Assembly: GCA_023150055.1 (NCBI GenBank)
Contig: JAKLLP010000080.1
Coordinates: 1 to 8,545 of the forward strand
Direction: 5' to 3'
DNA: 8,545 bases
Source: Gammaproteobacteria bacterium
GTDB lineage: Bacteria; Pseudomonadota; Gammaproteobacteria; Steroidobacterales; GCA-2729495
Shown here: positions 1 to 6,087 of the stretch, in pieces
Layout of the letters: each line of letters begins with the position of its first letter
Position numbering within the stretch: the first letter of the stretch is position 1
Notes under the pieces: model-generated
Database searches by the model: none
What the model saw: only the letters and a program-made list of their open reading frames with translations
Told to the model about the DNA's origin: nothing
Translations under genes and position numbers: made by a program

Positions 1-509
1 ACGAAGGTGTTCACGACGCCCTGGAGCAGGGTCAGCGTGATCATGTCGCCGTTGGCGACATGGGATATCTCGTGACCGAGCACGGCCTCCACTTCGCGCC
101 TGTCCATGCGCCGCAACAAACCGGTGCTGACCGCAACCAGTGCGCTGTCGCGCCGGGCGCCGGTCGCGAACGCATTGACGTCCGGCGCGTCGTAGATCGC
201 CACCTCCGGCATACCGATACCCGCCTGTTGGGCCTGGCGCTGCACGGTTTCCAGCAACCAGGCCTCGGTGCTGTCTTGCGGCTGCGTGATGACACGCGCC
301 CCGGTGCTGCGCTTGGCGATCCACTTCGACATGGCGAGCGAAATGAACGCGCCGCCGAAACCGAACACGGCGCAGAACCCGAGCAGCGCCTGAAAATTGA
401 TGCCGCCCTGCTGATCGAGCATCTGGTCCAGGCCGAGGAGGCGGGCCACCACCGAAAGCACCAGCAATACCGCAATGTTCGTCGCAATCAGCAGGAAGAT
501 ACGTTTCAC
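1..509 (-). CDS. htpX: Protease HtpX, M48 family (partial, C-terminus outside window)
   Basis: Membrane-bound zinc metalloprotease of peptidase family M48, which in enterobacteria degrades misfolded inner-membrane proteins alongside FtsH. The 169 visible residues show an N-terminal membrane segment (about residues 4-25), a second hydrophobic segment (about 37-55) and the zinc-binding HEISH motif at about 146-150, followed by VANGDM as is typical of HtpX. The family is usually about 290 residues, so the third zinc ligand (Glu) and the C-terminal membrane segments lie off the left edge. No ATG is available. GTG codons lie at 515-513 and 509-507. The second is preferred because GGGAG (521-517 read on the minus strand) sits 7 bases before it but only 1 base before the first, and because it gives the family-like start [12 protein letters not shown] possible heat-shock-type promoter lies just upstream. 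Confidence 0.95.
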   Translation of the reverse strand, partial: MKRIFLLIATNIAVLLVLSVVARLLGLDQMLDQQGGINFQALLGFCAVFGFGGAFISLAMSKWIAKRSTGARVITQPQDSTEAWLLETVQRQAQQAGIGMPEVAIYDAPDVNAFATGARRDSALVAVSTGLLRRMDRREVEAVLGHEISHVANGDMITLTLLQGVVNTF

Positions 510-542
510 GTTCACGCTCCCGAATTGATTAGGCTCGGCATT

Positions 543-570
543 GTTTGGGTGCGGCGCCCGGAAATTCAAG
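543..570 (-). promoter_or_regulatory. Candidate sigma-32-like promoter for htpX
   Basis: Read on the minus strand, CTTGAAT (570-564) is followed 13 bases later by ACCCAAAC (550-543). The known sigma-32 consensus is CTTGAAA, 11-16 bases, then CCCCATNT. The -35 element fits at 6 of 7 positions and the -10 only partly. The predicted transcript start would be near 535, about 25 bases before the GTG start. Heat-shock or envelope-stress control of htpX is established in E. coli, which makes the match plausible, but it was found by eye in GC-rich DNA. Confidence 0.4.
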
Positions 571-710
571 AGCAACCGCAGGAACCTCGCCCGTCTGCCC
601 CGCGCCGTCGTTCGGCGACGTTGCGCGCGCCTGCGAATCAGCCTCGGCCCGCATGTCCTGCCCGCCGGATAACCCGGCTACTGCGCCGCGTCGTTTGGCG
701 CGATACTGCG

Positions 711-760
711 TCGCCCCTCGTCGCCATGGGTCCCGTTATGCCTCCCGATCGCCCCTCGTC
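711..760. repeat. Short direct repeat, TCGCCCCTCGTC, two copies
   Basis: The 12-base string TCGCCCCTCGTC occurs at 711-722 and again at 749-760, so the copies start 38 bases apart. They lie in the non-coding region between htpX and the acyltransferase gene. Such a pair could be a regulator site or a chance duplication; the sequence alone cannot decide. Confidence 0.4.
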
Positions 761-763
761 TCA

Positions 764-781
764 CGCCAGAATCCTCTGGCG
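764..781. other. Perfect 7-bp stem-loop in intergenic DNA
   Basis: CGCCAGA (764-770) pairs exactly with TCTGGCG (775-781) across the 4-base loop ATCC. There is no T-run after it on either strand, so it is unlikely to be an intrinsic terminator. It could be an RNA structural element or an operator palindrome in the region upstream of the acyltransferase gene. Confidence 0.4.
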
Positions 782-957
782 GATCAGCCCACTAATCTGC
801 GCGACAGGACACCACGGCCTGCGACCAGGGAACCGCCCGGAGGTACAGGTCTGCGTCCAAAGCGAGTACCGTCGCGCGATGGGGGGCAGCGACGGCGCAG
901 ACCGCCAGCCGCACGGGCGGTCAGGGACAGCAAATCGTCTGTGAACCGCTGCAGCAC

Positions 958-1899
958 ATGAACGCGTCGCAGCAACATTCCCCTGAATCGCTGGCCCGCT
1001 TCTGGCAACCGCGGTATTGGCCGCTGTGGCTCGGCGTAGCAACGCTGCGTGCGCTCGTGATGCTCCCTTTCCGCGTCCAGCTGCGCATCGGCGCGCTCCT
1101 CGGCCGTCTGCTTTTTCTCGTGATGCCAGAACGTCGCCGGATCGCCGCGGTGAACCTGCGGCTATGCTTTCCGGAACTCTCCGAGGCCGAGCGCCATGGT
1201 CTGCTGCGCCGCCACTTCGCTTCACTCGGTATCGGTTTTTTCGAGCTCGGCAATGCCTGGTGGGCCAGCGACGAGCGCATCGCAAGCCTCGTGCGCTTCG
1301 AGGGGCTCGATCATCTCACCACGGCACTTGGCGCCGGGCGCGGTGCACTGGTCCTGAGCGGACATTTCTCCGGGAGCGAGTTGACCGGGCGTGCCGTGTG
1401 CTTGATGGTCCCTACGATTGGCGCCCTGTACCGACCCAACCGCAATGCACTCATCGATGAGCTGCTGCGGCGGGCGCGCTCCAGGGCGACACAGCTGACC
1501 ATTCCGAAGGACAATGTGCGGAGCCTGCTGCGGGCCCTTAAACAGGGAATTGCCGTGTGGTACGCACCGGACCAGAGCTACCGGCGACAGCACAGCGTCC
1601 TCGTGCCGTTCTTCGGCGAACCGGCGATGACCAATGGCGCCTTGACGCCTATCGCCCGCCTCAGCAACTCGCCGGTCGTGCCCTACTTTCCGCGGCGACT
1701 GGCCGACGGCAGCGGCTACCAGGTGAAGTTTCTGCCGGCGCTGGAAAACTTCCCAAGCGGGGATACGGCAGTCGATGCCAGCCGCATCAACGCCCTCATC
1801 GAGGCGCATATCCGGGAGGCGCCGGAGCAGTACTACTGGGTGCATCGCCGCTTCAAGGGCCGGCCCGCCGGCTACCCGGATCCCTACGCGTCCGGCTGA
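958..1899 (+). CDS. Lipid A lauroyl/myristoyl-type acyltransferase (LpxL/HtrB family)
   Basis: Inner-membrane acyltransferase that adds a secondary acyl chain from acyl-ACP to Kdo-lipid A. The 313 residues match the family's usual length (about 300-320). An N-terminal amphipathic/hydrophobic stretch (about 20-57) is followed by the typical ERRRIAAVNLRLCFPELS segment. The catalytic H(x)4(D/E) motif is visible as HFSGSE, with His136 and Glu141. The family block WYAPDQSY then PFFGEPA follows at about 200-225, and the end carries PEQYYWVHRRFKGRP. The ATG at 958 has no strong Shine-Dalgarno sequence, but the family-like N-terminus supports it. The gene converges on the kdkA-like gene, with 7 bases between the stop codons. 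Whether it is LpxL-, LpxM- or LpxP-like (chain length, order of addition) cannot be told from sequence. Confidence 0.93.
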   Translation: MNASQQHSPESLARFWQPRYWPLWLGVATLRALVMLPFRVQLRIGALLGRLLFLVMPERRRIAAVNLRLCFPELSEAERHGLLRRHFASLGIGFFELGNAWWASDERIASLVRFEGLDHLTTALGAGRGALVLSGHFSGSELTGRAVCLMVPTIGALYRPNRNALIDELLRRARSRATQLTIPKDNVRSLLRALKQGIAVWYAPDQSYRRQHSVLVPFFGEPAMTNGALTPIARLSNSPVVPYFPRRLADGSGYQVKFLPALENFPSGDTAVDASRINALIEAHIREAPEQYYWVHRRFKGRPAGYPDPYASG

Positions 1900-1906
1900 G
1901 CCGCGT

Positions 1907-2644
1907 TCAGCAGGCGCTGGTTCCAGCGACGCCCCGATAACCGTCGAGTAGCGCCTGCCAGTTCCGATCGTCGAACCTTACCGCAGCATCCGCGCTGATC
2001 TTGCGCAGTGACCGGTGCAGCCGCCGCAGGTTGCGTCGCTGCCAGGCGCCGGGACCGGGCATGGTCCTGCCACGGTCGAAATCGAGCAGGAAGATCTCCT
2101 CGGCCGCGTTGATCTGCACGTTATGGGCATTGAGGTCGGCATGAAAAAACCCGGCACGATGAAACCGCCCGATGCAGCGGCCCACGGCTTCCCAGGTCGC
2201 CGCGGCGAGCACGCCCCGCGCGAGTCGCGTGGACAACGGCATGACCCCGGGCAGGCGCACCGTGATCAGGTCAGCGCTGTAGGTCACGCCCTGCCGCCGG
2301 TAACGCGCCGCGACAGGCCGCGGCGCGGGCAGTCCAGCCGCCTGTATCCGCGCGAGCAGTCGCCATTCGGCAAAGGCGCGCGTTCGCTTCTCGCCAACCC
2401 AGATGAAGCGATCATCCACGAACTGCGCGATGGCCCCGCCGCGATGGTAGTGCCGCAGTACCCAGTCCTGCCCCAGGCAGCGTATGAACAGCGTCGCCCC
2501 GCGGCCCCCGCCAAACCCGGGGGTCCGCTCCGCATCCGGCCAGCTGTCACGCTCGAACCAGACCCCATCGATTTGGCCGGTGAGAGAGCCATCGTATAGG
2601 ATGACGCTCCCGTCCAGACGCTCTACCCGCTCTACGCAACGCAT
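1907..2644 (-). CDS. kdkA: 3-deoxy-D-manno-octulosonic acid (Kdo) kinase, KdkA type
   Basis: Cytoplasmic protein-kinase-fold enzyme that phosphorylates Kdo of the lipopolysaccharide inner core, usually at O-4, using ATP. With the ATG at 2644 the protein is 245 residues, close to the family's length of about 240. A glycine-rich stretch (about 43-49) is followed by VLRHYHRGG (about 62-70), RTRAFAEWRLL (about 87-97) and LPAPRPVAARY (about 105-115). The catalytic loop HADLNAHN has His168, Asp170 and Asn175, and the metal-binding block LLDFDRG carries Asp188 and Asp190. An in-frame ATG at 2698 would add 18 residues and overlap the divergent glycosyltransferase gene by about 56 bases. The later start is preferred because a weak GAGAG lies a few bases before it and the added residues show no conservation that I recognise. 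Flanking lipid A and core-sugar genes fit the function. Confidence 0.9.
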   Translation of the reverse strand: MRCVERVERLDGSVILYDGSLTGQIDGVWFERDSWPDAERTPGFGGGRGATLFIRCLGQDWVLRHYHRGGAIAQFVDDRFIWVGEKRTRAFAEWRLLARIQAAGLPAPRPVAARYRRQGVTYSADLITVRLPGVMPLSTRLARGVLAAATWEAVGRCIGRFHRAGFFHADLNAHNVQINAAEEIFLLDFDRGRTMPGPGAWQRRNLRRLHRSLRKISADAAVRFDDRNWQALLDGYRGVAGTSAC

Positions 2645-3725
2645 GGCGCTCTCATCCGGTCGATCGTCGGGGCAATGGCCGGACTCGATTTGCGTCATTC
2701 GGCTTTCAGCCATTGGTGATTGCTGCCACACGCTGCCCGTGCTGCGCACCTTGCAGGCGGCGTGGCCGCACACCCGGATCAGCTGGGTAATCGGCCGTGC
2801 GGAACACGAACTGATGAAAGGCGCGGATGGCCTCGAGTTTATCACCTTCGACAAGAACCAACCCCTGCGCAGCCTCGCCGCTGTCCGTGCGCATGTCCGC
2901 GGCCGGCACTACCCGATCCTCCTGCACATGCATGCCTCGATGCGCGCGAATCTCGCCAGCCGCATGGTGCGCGCCACCCGGCGCATCGGCTTCGACCGGC
3001 AGCGCGCCAGGGACTACCAGTGGCTGTTCACCAACGAGCGGATAGCGGTGCGCTCCGGCCAGCACGTGATGGATGGCCTGTTCGGATTCCTGGAGCACCT
3101 CGGTATCCGGGAGCGGCAGCTGCGTTGGGACATACCCCTGTCCCCTGCCGACCGTGACTTCGCGGCCAGGCATTCGCGGGGTCCGGGGCCGCTGGTCGTG
3201 ATCAGTCCATGCAGCAGCCAGCGCCTGCGCAACTACCGCAACTGGCGAGTGGAGAACTACATCGCGCTCGGCGAATCGCTGCAGCGGCAGTATGGCGCGC
3301 AGCTGGTGCTCACCGGGGGGCCCACGCAGACCGAGCAGGCCTACGGATCGGCGATCGAGGCGGCCGTCTCGAAGCCGCTGACCAACCTGGTCGGGCGAAC
3401 CACCCTGAAGCAGCTGCTGGCGCTTCTCGAGCGGGCGGATCTGCTGATCTGCCCCGACTCCGGGCCCGCTCACATGGCCACCGCGGTCCGGACGCCCGTC
3501 GTGGGGTTGTACGCCACCTCCAACCGTCACCGTACCGGCCCCTATTTCAGCCAGGACCTGGTGGTCGATGCCTACCCCGAGGCCGTGCGCCGCGAATTCG
3601 ACGCGCCCGTGGCGCGTCTGCGCTTCGGCCAGCGAGTGCGCAACCCGGATGCGATGGACCTCATTCGCGTCGAGGACGTGATCGCCAGGGCCGGCCAGGT
3701 TCTGGAAAAACAGCGACAGTGGTAA
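2643..3725 (+). CDS. Glycosyltransferase family 9 protein (LPS heptosyltransferase-like)
   Basis: Probable cytoplasmic GT-B glycosyltransferase of family GT9, adding heptose or a related sugar from an ADP-activated donor to the lipopolysaccharide core. From ATG 2643 it has 360 residues, typical of GT9. The N-terminal block SICVIRLSAIGDCCHTLP holds the conserved Asp (Asp26). The C-terminal half has SPCSSQRLRNYRNW, LVLTGGP, a TTLKQLLALLERADL helix and the nucleotide-sugar motif PDSGPAH (271-277), followed by TPVVGLYATSNRHRTGPY. The first 13-14 residues precede the family's normal start, and no nearer ATG, GTG or TTG in this frame exists. Upstream in-frame starts (2601, 2484) would run deeper into kdkA. 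The gene is head-to-head with kdkA. Which acceptor sugar it modifies is unknown: WaaC, WaaF and WaaQ types share these motifs. Confidence 0.9.
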   Translation: MALSSGRSSGQWPDSICVIRLSAIGDCCHTLPVLRTLQAAWPHTRISWVIGRAEHELMKGADGLEFITFDKNQPLRSLAAVRAHVRGRHYPILLHMHASMRANLASRMVRATRRIGFDRQRARDYQWLFTNERIAVRSGQHVMDGLFGFLEHLGIRERQLRWDIPLSPADRDFAARHSRGPGPLVVISPCSSQRLRNYRNWRVENYIALGESLQRQYGAQLVLTGGPTQTEQAYGSAIEAAVSKPLTNLVGRTTLKQLLALLERADLLICPDSGPAHMATAVRTPVVGLYATSNRHRTGPYFSQDLVVDAYPEAVRREFDAPVARLRFGQRVRNPDAMDLIRVEDVIARAGQVLEKQRQW

Positions 3726-3731
3726 TTTTCA

Positions 3732-3754
3732 CGGCGCTTGCGCCGATCAATTTT
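3732..3754 (+). terminator. Weak candidate intrinsic terminator after the GT9 gene
   Basis: CGGCG (3732-3736) pairs with CGCCG (3741-3745) around a CTTG loop, and TTTT follows at 3751-3754 after ATCAA. It begins 6 bases past the glycosyltransferase stop codon. The short stem and interrupted T-run make it weak, so read-through into the cupin gene is possible. Confidence 0.35.
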
Positions 3755-3760
3755 GCGAAT

Positions 3761-3779
3761 GCCGCAGCCTGATTGCGGC
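3761..3779 (+). promoter_or_regulatory. Leader hairpin abutting the cupin Shine-Dalgarno site
   Basis: GCCGCA (3761-3766) pairs perfectly with TGCGGC (3774-3779) across a 7-base loop. The stem ends directly before GGAG (3780-3783), which lies 7 bases ahead of the cupin ATG at 3791. The stem does not cover the GGAG itself, so its effect on ribosome loading is uncertain. Together with the hairpin at 3732-3745 it fills most of the 65-base gap. Confidence 0.35.
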
Positions 3780-3790
3780 GGAGACCGACC

Positions 3791-4294
3791 ATGAACAACA
3801 CCCCGCGCCGCCACCCGAACGTGGTCAACATCGCCGAGATCGAGGCGCGCGGATTTACCAGGGGCAGCCGCTTCGCGCTGCAGACCCGCCCGCTCGGGCG
3901 CGCCACCGGCGCGCGGGCGATCGGCTGCAGCCTCTACGAGGTGCCGCCGGGGCGTGCGGCGTTCCCGAACCACTATCACTGCGCGAACGAGGAATCGATC
4001 TATGTCCTCGAGGGTACCGGCACGCTCCAGGTGGGGCAGGAGCGGATCGACGTCGGCGCAGGTGACTACGCCACTTTTCCGACAGGACCGGAACATACGC
4101 ATCAGCTCATCAACACGGGAAACGCGCCGCTGCGCTACCTGTGTTTCTCGACCATGCTGCCCACCGAGGTCGTCGGCTACCCGGACTCGAAAAAGGTCGG
4201 CGCTTTCGGCAGCCCGGGGGGCGGCCAGCCGCAGTGGCTGCGCGTGATGGTGCGCGAGGGCACGCTGCTCGATTACTACGACGGCGAGCTGTGA
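3791..4294 (+). CDS. Small cupin-domain protein
   Basis: Single-domain cupin of 167 residues, probably cytoplasmic, since no signal peptide is visible. The first cupin motif gives His61, His63 and Glu67 (sequence HYHCANEE after PPGRAAFPN). The second, GDYATFPTGPEHTHQLIN, gives His102 or His104 as the fourth ligand, so a mononuclear metal site is likely intact. The start at ATG 3791 is chosen over an in-frame TTG at 3773 because GGAG (3780-3783) lies 7 bases before the ATG. The stop overlaps the GTG start of the cytochrome b561 gene (GTGA, 4291-4294), so the two are probably co-translated. Cupins of this kind include sugar isomerases, dioxygenases and small-molecule sensors. Nothing here identifies a substrate. 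Confidence 0.88.
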   Translation: MNNTPRRHPNVVNIAEIEARGFTRGSRFALQTRPLGRATGARAIGCSLYEVPPGRAAFPNHYHCANEESIYVLEGTGTLQVGQERIDVGAGDYATFPTGPEHTHQLINTGNAPLRYLCFSTMLPTEVVGYPDSKKVGAFGSPGGGQPQWLRVMVREGTLLDYYDGEL

Positions 4295-4875
4295 GCATCC
4301 GCAATACGCCCGCTCACTGGGGACTCGCAGCGCGTGCCCTGCACTGGCTGATGGCGTTCATGATCGCCGCCCAGGTACCGCTCGGTTTCTGGATGGTGGA
4401 CGCCTACGACGCCTGGCTCGCTGGTTCGGGTGATGGCGACCTCGTCATGACGCTCTCCCGCATCCACAACACCATGGGCTTCCTGCTGCTGATCCTCGTC
4501 GCCGCACGTCTCGTCTGGCGGTTGCAGAACCCCACGCCCGACCTGCCGGCCGGGCTGGCGGCCTGGCAACGCATGACGGCCCGCGTGACGCATGGCCTGC
4601 TCTATGGGCTGCTCGTGGTCTTTCCGTTGACTGGATGGGCTGCGCTGTCCGCCTACGACGGCGAGTTTCCGATCTTTTTTTTCGGCTGGGACAATGTCTT
4701 CCGGATCGTCCCGCAAGCGACGGAGGGCTCGCCTTTCACCAGCGACCTGTTCGGAGAAATCCACGAGACCTGCTGGAAGATCGGCACCGTGGTGCTCGGT
4801 CTGCACGTGATCGGCGCCGTCTGGCACGAGCACGTGCGCCGGGACGGAGTGCTCACCCGCATGTGGCGCGGCTGA
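4291..4875 (+). CDS. Cytochrome b561 (CybB family)
   Basis: Inner-membrane di-haem b-type cytochrome, in the known family acting as quinol:oxygen/superoxide oxidoreductase or electron carrier. It has 194 residues, close to the family's usual 175-190. Four membrane segments are visible at about 14-36, 56-76, 99-121 and 160-178. Candidate haem ligands are His18 (RALHWLMAF), His59 (RIHNTMGF), His101 (VTHGLLYG), His158 (EIHETCW) and His172 (GLHVIG); which four coordinate haem cannot be fixed by eye. The start is the GTG at 4291, overlapping the cupin stop by 4 bases. Earlier in-frame residues would lie inside the cupin gene and do not resemble the family. It ends 16 bases before the stop of the convergent minus-strand gene, with no clear terminator between them. 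Confidence 0.92.
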   Translation: MSIRNTPAHWGLAARALHWLMAFMIAAQVPLGFWMVDAYDAWLAGSGDGDLVMTLSRIHNTMGFLLLILVAARLVWRLQNPTPDLPAGLAAWQRMTARVTHGLLYGLLVVFPLTGWAALSAYDGEFPIFFFGWDNVFRIVPQATEGSPFTSDLFGEIHETCWKIGTVVLGLHVIGAVWHEHVRRDGVLTRMWRG

Positions 4876-4891
4876 GGCAAAAAGCGCAACT

Positions 4892-5422
4892 TCAGGCCAG
4901 TTCGAGCACGATCACGCCGTCGTCGGACCAGGCCGAGACGCGGATCTGCACCTCCATCGCGGCCGCGTAGCCCATCAGCCGCGGCACCGTGTAGCGCTCG
5001 TGGATCTCCCGCTCCGTGAGGTCGAACTGACCGATGCGGCGCGACACCTCGAGAACGCGGCGGTAGGGAGAGATCCACGTACGCCGCCCCGGCTCCGCCC
5101 GGGTGTCGAGGACCAGCTGGTAGTGACAGGTGTTGTCATCGGTCAGGCCATTGAGCGCCTGCTCGCGATCACCGGTCTCGGCGATCAGCCTGGCGAGCCG
5201 GCGGTTGACCGGCGCCATCGTCGTCACGTCGTGGGCCACGAACTGGTCCCACAGGTCGTGATTCTTGGCGAACTGGAGCATGAGCAGGTGTGCCTTCACG
5301 AGGGCATCGTTGACCTCGTGGGCGTAGTGGCTGTGATTGCCGAGGGTGCGCAGCACCATGGCCACCGACAGGCCCAGTTCGGTCTCGCGGCCCGCCAGGC
5401 CGCTCGTGCATTCACCGGTCAT
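4892..5422 (-). CDS. Hypothetical protein, conserved family not recognised
   Basis: A 176-residue soluble protein without a signal peptide or membrane segment. I do not recognise the family. The N-terminal third is predicted helical and rich in His, including LGNHSHYAHEVNDALVKAHL at about 27-46 and FAKNHDLWDQF at about 51-61. The rest is mixed, with SPYRRVLEVSRRIGQFDLT in the middle and a C-terminal beta-like stretch ending VSAWSDDGVIVLELA. The reading frame is uniform in codon use, follows the lipoprotein gene by 15 bases on the same strand and has no stronger competing frame, so it is probably real and co-transcribed. The ATG at 5422 has only a weak upstream GGG as ribosome site. The clustered histidines suggest metal or haem contact, but that is inference. 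Confidence 0.72.
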   Translation of the reverse strand: MTGECTSGLAGRETELGLSVAMVLRTLGNHSHYAHEVNDALVKAHLLMLQFAKNHDLWDQFVAHDVTTMAPVNRRLARLIAETGDREQALNGLTDDNTCHYQLVLDTRAEPGRRTWISPYRRVLEVSRRIGQFDLTEREIHERYTVPRLMGYAAAMEVQIRVSAWSDDGVIVLELA

Positions 5423-5437
5423 CGAGAACCCGCAGGT

Positions 5438-5950
5438 CTACTGCACTCTCGGGACGGCCAGCTTTCCCAACGCGAGCACGACATCCCGACGATCGCCGGA
5501 GGCCTCGAACGCGATGTCGCCGCGTCGTACGACCAGCAAGGTAAAGCCATTGCCGGCCGAGCGCGGGCCGAGCCAGGCCTCGTCCCATAGCCCGTCGATC
5601 CTCTCGCCCTTTTCCTCCGCGCTCTCATAGGCGAGCAGCGCCTCGGCGAGTGCGGCCTCGTACACGCTCAACAGGTAGCTCTCCGTATCGTTGGGCATCT
5701 CGATGACGTACATGCAGGCCTTGCCGTTCCAGCTCGGCTCGGTCGCCAATGTTCCGCCGGCGACCGCGGCCACCTCCGCCGGCTTGACGATATCGCACAT
5801 ATTGAGACCGGACAGATCGCGCGTGGCCGCTGCCGTTGTGTTTTCCGGCGGCGGCGCTGCCGCAGGCGTCGACGGCGGCTGACTCTGTCCGCAGCCCGCC
5901 AGCGCGAATGCCGCAGCCAATACCAGGGCCGGGAAGCGGATCGGTTGCAT
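5438..5950 (-). CDS. Small lipoprotein, possibly DUF3558-like
   Basis: A 170-residue exported lipoprotein. It begins MQPIRFPALVLAAAF, followed by the lipobox LAGC with the lipidated Cys at position 20. A Pro/Ala/Thr-rich linker (about 24-43) leads to a compact domain that opens LNMCDIVKPAEVAAVAGG and contains a second pair of cysteines (Cys52, Cys79) that could form a disulfide. The CDIVKPAEVAAV block resembles the start of DUF3558-type lipoproteins, which I name only as a similarity. Residue +2 after the Cys is Gly, so sorting to the outer membrane is likely if Lol rules apply. GGAG lies 8 bases before the ATG at 5950, which supports the start. It leads a two-gene minus-strand unit with the unassigned protein downstream. 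Confidence 0.87.
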   Translation of the reverse strand: MQPIRFPALVLAAAFALAGCGQSQPPSTPAAAPPPENTTAAATRDLSGLNMCDIVKPAEVAAVAGGTLATEPSWNGKACMYVIEMPNDTESYLLSVYEAALAEALLAYESAEEKGERIDGLWDEAWLGPRSAGNGFTLLVVRRGDIAFEASGDRRDVVLALGKLAVPRVQ

Positions 5951-5955
5951 AGGGA

Positions 5956-6008
5956 TTACTCCGTCGCGAATGCCATGCCACGAGGCAGCAACAACCTTAC
6001 TCCAGTCG
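5956..6008. repeat. Imperfect direct repeat in the divergent intergenic region
   Basis: TTACTCCGTCGC (5956-5967) and TTACTCCAGTCGC (5997-6009) differ by one inserted base and start 41 bases apart, close to four helical turns. They lie between the divergent lipoprotein and MIP18-type genes, where a shared regulator could bind. The left copy also contains the complement of the lipoprotein Shine-Dalgarno sequence, so part of the match may be coincidental. Confidence 0.35.
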
Positions 6009-6043
6009 CATGAAGCCCGCCAGCGAGCCCCGCCCGCGGGACG

Positions 6044-6052
6044 TGCTATCGT
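6044..6052 (+). promoter_or_regulatory. Possible extended -10 element for the MIP18-type operon
   Basis: TGCTATCGT has the TGn extension and 4 of 6 bases of a -10 hexamer (TATAAT). No -35 match lies 17 bases upstream. If used, the transcript would begin near 6058-6060, which would favour the ATG at 6076 or 6088 over the ATG at 6010 as start of the first gene. Confidence 0.22.
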
Positions 6053-6087
6053 CGCTCGTCCGGCAACGTCCCAAAATGCCCGCGCCC

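Larger units (their letters stand above)
510..957. other. Non-coding region between divergent htpX and the lpxL-like gene
   Basis: About 450 bases without a convincing gene. Open frames cross it on both strands (545-961 plus, 784-1008 minus), but their translations are Arg/Pro/Ala-rich, with no motif, domain or ribosome binding site, as expected of chance frames in GC-rich DNA. It contains the candidate htpX promoter, a 12-base direct repeat (711-722 and 749-760) and a perfect 7-bp hairpin (764-781). No tRNA, 4.5S, RNase P or tmRNA signature was recognised. It must also carry the promoter of the downstream acyltransferase gene, for which no clear -35/-10 pair was seen. Confidence 0.6.

Noticed and set aside
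614..715. Long-range pairing GGCGACG with CGTCGCC as evidence of a structured RNA
   Set aside because: A single 7-bp GC-only match over 100 bases is expected by chance in this composition, and no known RNA signature was seen.
60..944. Long plus-strand open frame (294 codons) opposite htpX and into the gap
   Set aside because: It is antisense to a clear htpX, and its translation is Arg/Pro/His-rich with no motif. It is a GC-rich shadow frame.
1888..1899. Short inverted repeat over the acyltransferase stop codon as a bidirectional terminator
   Set aside because: Only 4 bp with a 3-base loop and no T-run on either strand.
2015..2599. Plus-strand frame opposite kdkA
   Set aside because: It mirrors the kinase coding frame. 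The kinase has catalytic motifs; this translation has none.
2706..3530. Minus-strand frame of 274 codons opposite the GT9 gene
   Set aside because: Antisense shadow of a well-supported glycosyltransferase; no recognisable domain.
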